From positions 1 to 60,217 of the forward strand of contig JAKFWA010000125.1 of assembly GCA_021732995.1 (NCBI GenBank): a stretch of DNA of 60,217 nt, read 5' to 3'. The position numbers and the translations under genes are program-made. The first letter of the stretch is position 1; every line of letters starts with the position of its first letter. The notes under the pieces were generated by a model, which did no database searches, was not told where the DNA came from, and saw only the letters and a program-made list of their open reading frames with translations. Shown here piece by piece: positions 9,357 to 16,503 of this stretch. Origin of the DNA: Planctomycetaceae bacterium (GTDB lineage: Bacteria > Planctomycetota > Planctomycetia > Planctomycetales > Planctomycetaceae).

Positions 9357-10571
9357 ATGCAGACTGAATCGCCGCGACCACGGCTGGTGTATGTGACGAC
9401 TCACGGCGTAAGCGCTCTGGGCTTAATGCGTGGCCAATTGGCTCTGATGCGCGAACGAGGCTTCGAGGTCATCGTCATCGCCAGTCCCTCCGCGGAGCTC
9501 GACGCGGTGGCTGTTCGTGAAGACGTGCAGACCGTTGGTATTCCGATGGAACGGGAAATCAGCCCGCTCGCTGACATCCGCAGTTTGTTTCACTTGATTC
9601 GAGCATTGCGTGACCTGAAGCCGGACATCGTCAATGCTGGTACCCCGAAAGCCGGAGTTTTGGGCATGCTCGCCGCGTTAGTGGCGCGAGTTCCAGCGCG
9701 TCTCTATACCTTGCGCGGGCTGCGGCTTGAGACTACTCGCGGCATCAAAGCGTTCATTCTCAGTTGGGCTGAACGAGCCGCAGCGTTCTGTGCTCAGCGC
9801 GTGATCTGCGTCAGTCATAGCTTGCGTGAGGCCTACCTGAAACGCCGTCTGGCGGGAGCCAAGAAGTGCGTAGTTCTGGCTTCTGGTTCGTCCAACGGAG
9901 TGAATGTCCGGCGGTTTCAACTGACCGACGCCCAACGTGTCGAAGCTCGCGCACTTCGAGACCGGCACGGAATTCCCGCTGATGCCCCGGTGGTTGGTTT
10001 TGTCGGACGGCTGACTCGCGACAAGGGCATCGTTGAACTCTACGACGCATTCAAGCAACTGAAGGCTGACTTTCCTGAGCTGCATCTGGTGCTGGTGGGT
10101 GACTTCGAAACCGGCGATCCTGTTCCGCCTAAGACGGTATCGGGACTGCAATGCGATCCGAATGTCACGGTCACGGGTTTTGTGTCGAACACAGAGCTGT
10201 ACTACGAATGCATGACGCTATTGGCATTCCCTTCTTATCGCGAGGGGTTCCCCAATGTGCCGCTCGAAGCCGCCGCGTCGGGGCTGCCGGTGGTGGGCTT
10301 CAACGCTACCGGCACTGTTGATGCGGTGGTGGATGGCACGACCGGGACCATTGTTCCTTGCGGCGACACCAGCGCGCTGGCGGCGGCGATTCGCCGCTAC
10401 CTCACCGACGATCTGCTGAAGTTCCGTCACGGCGATGCAGGCCGGCAGCGAGTAGCTCGCGAATTCCGCAACGAAACGGTCTGGAACGCTCTGATCGACC
10501 TGTATGTGTCGGTCCTGCCTGCAAATCGTCGGCCAGAAGCTCCGGACTCTGCCGCAACGAAGGTGGCCTGA
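9357..10571 (+). CDS. Glycosyltransferase family 4
   Basis: The 404-residue protein has the two-domain GT-B layout. The N-terminal half (TTHGVSALGLMRGQ, then LRDLKPDIVNAGTPKAG) binds the acceptor. The C-terminal half has VGRLTRDKGI and the E-x7-E region (REGFPNVPLEAAASGLPVV) that holds the nucleotide sugar. It should transfer a sugar from an activated donor to a lipid-linked or polysaccharide acceptor at the inner face of the membrane. I chose ATG 9357 because AAGGAA lies just upstream and family similarity starts here; the open frame runs back to 9054 but that part overlaps the start of the MFS gene and is not protein-like. It stops 15 bp from the convergent TPR gene. Confidence 0.88.
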   Translation: MQTESPRPRLVYVTTHGVSALGLMRGQLALMRERGFEVIVIASPSAELDAVAVREDVQTVGIPMEREISPLADIRSLFHLIRALRDLKPDIVNAGTPKAGVLGMLAALVARVPARLYTLRGLRLETTRGIKAFILSWAERAAAFCAQRVICVSHSLREAYLKRRLAGAKKCVVLASGSSNGVNVRRFQLTDAQRVEARALRDRHGIPADAPVVGFVGRLTRDKGIVELYDAFKQLKADFPELHLVLVGDFETGDPVPPKTVSGLQCDPNVTVTGFVSNTELYYECMTLLAFPSYREGFPNVPLEAAASGLPVVGFNATGTVDAVVDGTTGTIVPCGDTSALAAAIRRYLTDDLLKFRHGDAGRQRVAREFRNETVWNALIDLYVSVLPANRRPEAPDSAATKVA

Positions 10572-10586
10572 TCGCGGCGCGACGGT

Positions 10587-13424
10587 TCACTTCTTGTCGA
10601 GTTCTTTCAGGACACGACGCTCGCGTTCTGCGCGCTTGTTGTCGCCGAGCTTGCCGTAGGCCTCGGCTAGTCGCTCGTGAGCGTCACGGTCGAGAACATC
10701 GATCTGGATGGCTTCCAGAGCCCAGCGCTTTGCGGCTTTATAATCGTCTTTGGCCGCGGCCAATTCCGCTAGCTTCAGCCGGATAGTGGCATCTTCGCCA
10801 TCGAGCCGCGCAAGTTTCTCCAGCGTCTGGCCGAGCTTTTCCTTCTCGCCGAGCTTGATGTAGGCGGCGGCGAGCCCTTTCAACCATTCCTCAGACTCTG
10901 TCAGTGCGACTCGGTCGGCGCGGAACTTCTCGATACCCAGTTCATAAAGCTTCGCTGCGGTGGCGAATTCACCCTCCATCAACTCGACCTTGGCGAGCAG
11001 TCCAAGCACACGAGAGTCAGGTTGTTCCTGATTCAGCGCGTTGGTCAAGATTTCGCGAGCGAGTTGCGTATGCCCATTTTGAACTTCCAGTTCCGCGATA
11101 ACGACTGATGCCTGAGGTTCTTTGGCCGACTGCTTCAGGACGTTCTCGGCCAACTCGCGCGCCTGCTTGGTTCGCTTGGCTTTGAGCAATCCCTGTGCGT
11201 ACGCCGCGCCCGCTTTGGTGTTCTCTGGAGCGGCCAGATGCTCCTTCTCCAGTTCCGCCAGCGACTTGGTGGACTCACCGCTCAGAGCGTCCATTTCCGC
11301 GACCAGGCGAGACAGGAACTCGCGATAGCCCTTGTCGAATTCGTCAACGGATACACCGAACACCTGCGGAATCGCATCGTTCGTCGAAACGTTGCGACGG
11401 TAAGCATCCAGTAGTTTCGCAATCGTCCCCTCGCCGAATTTCTCAATCATGTACTGTGCATAGAGCCGGCTCTGGCAGTACGCGAATTGCCAGTCGAGCG
11501 GGCTCTCGGGGCGCACGAAGACGTGATTGAGTTCGTCCAGCTTCCACAGTTTGCCCGCAGGCACTCGTTCCAACAGCAGCTTGTTCCAGATAGCCGGTCG
11601 TTCGATGTTCTCGCTCGTGACCGCCAGGGCTTCGGTGAACCAGTGAGGAATGTTGAAGCCCGTCTGTTGCAGAGTGACGATATGCACGAACTCGTGCTTG
11701 ACGACGCGAGCCCAGTTGTAGGGCTTGTCGACTGCCGTGGGTGATGCCATGGCGACCATCATGCCGGTCGAGGCACCGATCGTCTGAATCCACGGAAGGC
11801 CGACCATGCGGGCACTGAACCACTCGTGCGCCGACAATCCTTTGGCGTCGTTATAGATCTCAAACGTGGTGCGAGTTGGTGGTTCAAATCCGTAGAGCTT
11901 GACCAAATCTCCGTAGATCTCTTCCAAGTGCTCGGCGAGGTATTCCGCCAGAATGTGATCGGCTTTGGAATCCGCCCGGATCACGAAGTGGTCGGTCGTG
12001 ACTAGAGAATAATTCTCCAGCACGCCGAGCACTTTTCGCATATTACTGACACGCACATGATACGGATCCGATTTAAAGGCGGCGTCGAGTATCAATTTTG
12101 CTTTGTCGGTGCGGCCGGTCTGCATGTAGAGCATGCCGAGCGACGTCTTGGGTTCCGCAAGTTGCGGCATCACGCCAATGGCTTTCTGCAGGATGCGCTC
12201 AGCCATCGCAAACTTGCGGCGACTGGAGAGCCGGTCACCCAGAATCGACAGGAACCGTCCGGGACGCGGATTGCGAGCACCAAGCTCCATCACCAGTTGT
12301 TCCAGTCGCGAGGGATCCTTCAGTTCCACTTCCGCGATGTTGTCAATCTTGTCGACAAGTTGACTGAGGCGCCGTTCAATGTCTTCGATGCGATCCACGG
12401 CGGTCGTACGGCAGTCGATCAGGTAATAGCACGCCGCCAATCGGGCCAGCGTGCCTTGCTCGGCGGGATTAACGATGAGGGCCGCCTCGACGGCCTTTAG
12501 TCCCTCGGACAGTTCGCCGTTGGTCAGATGCAGATCGCACTGCAGTTGCAGGGCACGTACGGATTTTGGTTGCGCGGCGATTGCTTGCTTCAGAAATGTT
12601 TCCGCGTCGTCGAGGTCATGCTTCTGCAACGCCGCATCACCTAATGCGACCAGCACGTCCACGGCATGCGGGTTAATCGTAAGAGCCTGCTTCAGATCAG
12701 GCACCGCTTGAGCGCGGTTGTACTTCTCCAGCAGCAGTGATCCAGACAGGAAATGAGCCTGCCAGCACAGAGGGTCTGCTTTGGCGGCGTCAGGGCTCAG
12801 CGTGTTGACCAGGAATGTGAAGATGTCAGACACGCCGTGCCAGCGGGCGTATTCTGCCGAGCCTTCACCAACCAGCAACAGCGTCTTGGCATCCGCGGGC
12901 TGCTTGCGGTTGTAGTAGCGGACGAACCAGCGAAAGGCTTCATCAGCTTCCTTGATTTGCCCGCGTTCGACGAAGAGCCTCGCTTGCTGCAAGCGGGCCG
13001 CGACATGCTCGGCATCGATCTTCAGTGCGGCCGCAATGGCTTGCTCAGCGTCCGCATAGCGACCCACGGCGAAGAGCAGTTCCGCCTCGCGAGCCAGGAC
13101 ATCAATGTCGTCGCCTTTGATTTTGAGGAACGCCTCGACTGCCGCTAAGCCAGCCGCGTGCTCCCCTTGTTCCAGTCGAGCGCGACTCAGCCCCAGCACG
13201 GCAGCGGCGGATTTCGGGTCGGCTTTGGCGAGGGTCTCATACGCCTCTGCCGCTTCTTCGTACCGACCGCGCTGCAAGTGCTCGTAAGCCCTGCGCAGTG
13301 CTGCGATTCCATCGTCAGCAAACGTCTCTGCAGCCATGAACAGCAGCGCGATCGTCGGAGCAAGGCTCCTCAAACAAGACCGGAACACGAGCAACCCTTT
13401 CCCGCGAGCCGCGTGTCTCAGCAC
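10587..13424 (-). CDS. TPR-rich exported protein with peptidase MA-like metalloprotease domain
   Basis: The 945-residue protein has a likely signal sequence (APTIALLFMAAETFA, ending near residue 37). TPR repeats fill residues about 40-470 and again about 740-940. Between them is a gluzincin-type domain with H577-E-F-V-H581 and a third ligand E598 in WFTEALA, the pattern of the peptidase MA-like family. It is probably a zinc metalloprotease or a zinc-binding scaffold in the periplasm; the substrate is unknown. The start is GTG at 13424, inside the end of the VOC gene (7-base overlap GTGCTGA), which suggests translational coupling. All active-site residues needed for zinc binding and catalysis are visible. 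Confidence 0.87.
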   Translation of the reverse strand: MLRHAARGKGLLVFRSCLRSLAPTIALLFMAAETFADDGIAALRRAYEHLQRGRYEEAAEAYETLAKADPKSAAAVLGLSRARLEQGEHAAGLAAVEAFLKIKGDDIDVLAREAELLFAVGRYADAEQAIAAALKIDAEHVAARLQQARLFVERGQIKEADEAFRWFVRYYNRKQPADAKTLLLVGEGSAEYARWHGVSDIFTFLVNTLSPDAAKADPLCWQAHFLSGSLLLEKYNRAQAVPDLKQALTINPHAVDVLVALGDAALQKHDLDDAETFLKQAIAAQPKSVRALQLQCDLHLTNGELSEGLKAVEAALIVNPAEQGTLARLAACYYLIDCRTTAVDRIEDIERRLSQLVDKIDNIAEVELKDPSRLEQLVMELGARNPRPGRFLSILGDRLSSRRKFAMAERILQKAIGVMPQLAEPKTSLGMLYMQTGRTDKAKLILDAAFKSDPYHVRVSNMRKVLGVLENYSLVTTDHFVIRADSKADHILAEYLAEHLEEIYGDLVKLYGFEPPTRTTFEIYNDAKGLSAHEWFSARMVGLPWIQTIGASTGMMVAMASPTAVDKPYNWARVVKHEFVHIVTLQQTGFNIPHWFTEALAVTSENIERPAIWNKLLLERVPAGKLWKLDELNHVFVRPESPLDWQFAYCQSRLYAQYMIEKFGEGTIAKLLDAYRRNVSTNDAIPQVFGVSVDEFDKGYREFLSRLVAEMDALSGESTKSLAELEKEHLAAPENTKAGAAYAQGLLKAKRTKQARELAENVLKQSAKEPQASVVIAELEVQNGHTQLAREILTNALNQEQPDSRVLGLLAKVELMEGEFATAAKLYELGIEKFRADRVALTESEEWLKGLAAAYIKLGEKEKLGQTLEKLARLDGEDATIRLKLAELAAAKDDYKAAKRWALEAIQIDVLDRDAHERLAEAYGKLGDNKRAERERRVLKELDKK

Positions 13425-13915
13425 GTCTCGCCATGTGGTTTCTGACCAGCCGCCATCTGCGCCATCATGGCCGCCAGACGTTGCTTCTGGTCCTCTTCGG
13501 AAACATCTTCCTTATGAGTCGCGATGCCCCACTGGTGACCATAAGGATCGCTAACCCGGCAGAGGCGATCTCCCCAGAACATGTCGGTGGGGGGCATCAT
13601 CACCTGACACCCCGCCGCCGTGGCCTGAGCGAAAACCGCATCCACATCCTCAACATAAACGTGCAGCGACGCCGTGCAACACCCAATTGACTGCGGCGAC
13701 TTCAATCCAAACCGAGGATTCTCGTCCGCCATCATGATCGTCGAGTTCCCGAGTTTCATCTCGGCGTGCACTGTCTTGTTGTCGGGGGACGCCATCCGCG
13801 ACTGAGTCCGCGTGCCAAACGCCTTCTCGTAGAACGCCAGCGCCTCCACAGAATTGGCCACGACGAGGTACACCGAGACAGAATTGCATCGATCAGGAAT
13901 CGCCTTGACGGACAT
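13418..13915 (-). CDS. VOC family protein (PhnB-like glyoxalase fold)
   Basis: The 165-residue protein has the paired beta-alpha-beta-beta-beta units of the vicinal oxygen chelate fold: VSVYLVVANSVEALAFYEKAFG, then MKLGNSTIMMADENP, and a second half beginning SLHVYVEDVDAVF and ending DPYGHQWGIATH. This is the PhnB/bleomycin-resistance-like subgroup often annotated as glyoxalase. The substrate is unknown. The start ATG 13915 has TTGGAGAG upstream; the 40 extra residues possible at the N-terminus do not resemble the family. The gene overlaps the next one by seven bases. The C-terminal tail (EEDQKQRLAAMMAQMAAGQ) is typical of this subgroup. Confidence 0.85.
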   Translation of the reverse strand: MSVKAIPDRCNSVSVYLVVANSVEALAFYEKAFGTRTQSRMASPDNKTVHAEMKLGNSTIMMADENPRFGLKSPQSIGCCTASLHVYVEDVDAVFAQATAAGCQVMMPPTDMFWGDRLCRVSDPYGHQWGIATHKEDVSEEDQKQRLAAMMAQMAAGQKPHGETC

Positions 13916-14083
13916 AGATGCTCTCCAAGTCATAACGAAGGATTTCAGATTGGAACGGCCGTTACCGCAGTGGCTCCGGTAGATCGTATCCGCTCCCGCT
14001 GGTTTACTCTGTAAAGCAACGCCGCAATAACTCATCCATCGTGGATGCGAATGTATCTGTCCTTCCGGTGTGAGGCTCTGTTC

Positions 14084-15409
14084 ATGCGTTGCTTCGCCTT
14101 GTTTGCTGCGGCATTACTCGTACCTTTGATGGTCTCGGCAGCCGATTGGCCACAGTGGATGGGGCCCAACAGAGATGACGTGTGGTCCGAAGCGGGCATC
14201 GTTGCTGAATTTCCATCAGGCGGTCCCAAGTTCCTGTGGCGCAAGCCAATTCAAGGCGGATTTGCGGGTCCGGCTGTCGCCGACGGCAAGGTTTATGTCA
14301 CAGACTACGAGAGGACAGCGGGCGACAACAAACCTGCCCCGACCAAGCGCAACGAATTGCAGGGTAAAGAACGTGTGCTGTGCCTCGACGCAATCACGGG
14401 CGAGCAACTCTGGAAGCACGAATACGAATGCCCTTACACCGTCAGCTATCCGGCCGGTCCGCGCTGCACTCCGACGGTCGACGGTGCATTGGTCTACACG
14501 CTGGGAGCGATGGGGGATTTGTTCTGTCTTGATGCTCAGTCGGGGCGCGTTGTCTGGTCGAAGAATCTGCCTCAAGCGTACCGGGCACCAGTGCCGCTGT
14601 GGGGTTATGCGGGACACCCTCTGGTCTATGGTGGGTCCCTGATCTGCGCCGCCGGAAACAAGGGCAGTGCTGTCGTTGCGTTTGACAAGCTGACGGGCCA
14701 GGAGCAGTGGAAGGCACTCAGCGCCAACGAGATTGGCTATAGCCCGCCCACTCTGATTAAGGCGGCTGGCATCACGCAGCTACTAGTCTTCAACGGAGAC
14801 GGAGTGAGCAGCCTGAATCCTGAGAACGGCACGCTCTACTGGTCTGAACCCCTCCGCACCGCGTTCTCGATGGCCATCATGTCTCCCTGCACCGACGGTG
14901 AATTCCTCTTCGCTGGCGGGCACAGTGGCGTCTCCATGGGCTGGAAACTCGATCCTGACAAACCGGCTGTCACCAAAGCGTGGCAAGGATCGCGCAATTC
15001 GGGTTTGGCGCCCGTGAGTGGCACACCGTTCGTTGAAAATGGAGTTGCCTACGGGATTGATGGCAGCGGCTTGTTTCGAGCCATTCGCATGGCCACGGGA
15101 GAGCGCCTCTGGGCCACCTCCAAACCCGTCAATGGCCAGGACAATGAGCGGCGAGGGGCGGTTGAAGGAGCCACTTTCGTCACCAAGAACGGCAACCGCT
15201 TCTTCATCTTCGGTGAAAATGGCGACCTCGCCATCGCGCGACTGTCGCCAGAGGGCTATGAAGAAGTCAGCCGCACCAAGCTGCTCGATCCCGTTGGCGT
15301 AGGACTCGGGCGGAATGTCGTGTGGAGTCATCCTGCCTACGCCAATCAGTGCGTGTTCGCACGGAATGACCAGGAGATTATCTGTGCGTCGTTAGCCGCG
15401 ACTCCATGA
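14084..15409 (+). CDS. Exported PQQ-like beta-propeller protein
   Basis: The 441-residue protein begins with a signal peptide (about 1-19) and then DWPQWMGPNRDD, the usual N-terminal strand of planctomycete PQQ-like propellers. Repeated blades with GKVYVTD, LCLDAITGEQLWKHE, FCLDAQSGRVVWSK and AFDKLTGQEQWKA follow, each with the G-x-x-x-W signature of PQQ-type (BamB-like) repeats. No quinone-binding or catalytic residues of true alcohol dehydrogenases are evident, so a binding or scaffold role is more likely than catalysis. I chose ATG 14084 because it starts the hydrophobic signal directly and has GTGAGG upstream; a start at 14045 would add 13 residues before it. Confidence 0.86.
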   Translation: MRCFALFAAALLVPLMVSAADWPQWMGPNRDDVWSEAGIVAEFPSGGPKFLWRKPIQGGFAGPAVADGKVYVTDYERTAGDNKPAPTKRNELQGKERVLCLDAITGEQLWKHEYECPYTVSYPAGPRCTPTVDGALVYTLGAMGDLFCLDAQSGRVVWSKNLPQAYRAPVPLWGYAGHPLVYGGSLICAAGNKGSAVVAFDKLTGQEQWKALSANEIGYSPPTLIKAAGITQLLVFNGDGVSSLNPENGTLYWSEPLRTAFSMAIMSPCTDGEFLFAGGHSGVSMGWKLDPDKPAVTKAWQGSRNSGLAPVSGTPFVENGVAYGIDGSGLFRAIRMATGERLWATSKPVNGQDNERRGAVEGATFVTKNGNRFFIFGENGDLAIARLSPEGYEEVSRTKLLDPVGVGLGRNVVWSHPAYANQCVFARNDQEIICASLAATP

Positions 15410-15412
15410 TCT

Positions 15413-16333
15413 TCATTGTTCGATGTTTTGCGTGATCATCCCGTAGTGTTCGGGATGTCGGCTGCGAGGATTGAAGACGCCTTGCTTGTAGGTCTGGCAG
15501 GCATCCAGATCGCATTGATGCACGACCAACTCGTCCCGCAGGGTGGTTGATTCGGCGACTACTTCGCCGGACGGTGCGACAATCATACTTCCGCCGATTT
15601 GATCAACACCCTCTTCATTACCGGCCTTGGCGGCGGCAACGACCCACATGCCGTTTTGATAGGCACCCGCCTGCAGACTGAGTCGATGATGGAAGTCTGC
15701 CAAACGATCGGTTTCTGGATACTCGGGATAATGACGAGGTGTGTTGTAACCCATTAGCACTAGTTCACAGCCTTGCAGACCGAGCATCCGATAGGACTCA
15801 GGCCAACGCCGGTCATTGCAGATGAGCATTCCAACTTTCGCGCCGAAAGCTGAAAAGACTCGGAAGCCAAGGTCGCCCGGTTCGAAATAACGCCGCTCCA
15901 GATTTTGAAACGGATTGCCGGGGCGATGTTCGCAATGACCCGGCAGATGAACCTTGCGATAGTGGCCGACGATTCGCCCGTCACGCTCAACAAGAACCGT
16001 CGAATTGAATCGTCGAGTCTGTTCGCCATCGCAGACGAGCTCGGCGTAGCCCAAACAGAAACCCACCTTCAGTCGCGCAGCCTCGTCAAACAACGGTTGC
16101 GTCTCAGGATTCGGCAACTCTGTTTCAAAGTACGAGTCGATCTCCGCTTGATCATCAATCCACCAATGGGGAAAGAACGGCGTGAGAGCACACTCCGGAA
16201 AGACGACCAGCTGACAGTTGCGATTGGCTGCCTGACGCAGGAGTTCGATCAGGCGTGATAGGACTTCCCCTCGCGAACTCGTACGAGGAATTGGTCCCAA
16301 TTGAGCAGCAGCAATCGCCAGGAGTCGCGACAT
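15413..16333 (-). CDS. N-carbamoyl-D-amino-acid hydrolase (carbon-nitrogen hydrolase family)
   Basis: The 306-residue protein has the length and the landmarks of the known Agrobacterium D-carbamoylase. The nitrilase-superfamily triad is at exactly the expected positions: E47 in VVFPE, K127 in YRKVHLPG and C172 in MLICNDRRWPE. YNTPRHYPEYP and FHHRLSLQAGAYQNG are also D-carbamoylase segments. It should cleave N-carbamoyl-D-amino acids to the D-amino acid, CO2 and ammonia in the cytoplasm. I see no hydantoinase or racemase nearby, so a role outside the hydantoin pathway is possible. Start ATG 16333 has GGA seven bases upstream. It is convergent with the PQQ-like gene with a gap of three bases. 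Confidence 0.88.
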   Translation of the reverse strand: MSRLLAIAAAQLGPIPRTSSRGEVLSRLIELLRQAANRNCQLVVFPECALTPFFPHWWIDDQAEIDSYFETELPNPETQPLFDEAARLKVGFCLGYAELVCDGEQTRRFNSTVLVERDGRIVGHYRKVHLPGHCEHRPGNPFQNLERRYFEPGDLGFRVFSAFGAKVGMLICNDRRWPESYRMLGLQGCELVLMGYNTPRHYPEYPETDRLADFHHRLSLQAGAYQNGMWVVAAAKAGNEEGVDQIGGSMIVAPSGEVVAESTTLRDELVVHQCDLDACQTYKQGVFNPRSRHPEHYGMITQNIEQ

Positions 16334-16503
16334 CGATTCGTCCTCTCAAAGGAGACGGGCCACGGTCGGCGAGAAGATACGCCGTCAGCCGCGCCAACCG
16401 GAACTCAACGCCGCTGGGAAGTATCCATTCGTCTCGGGTTCTTTCATTGGCTACCATCTCATCCCCGTCTTTCCCTCCATTGCAGCCGCCAGAGAGACCT
16501 CGC

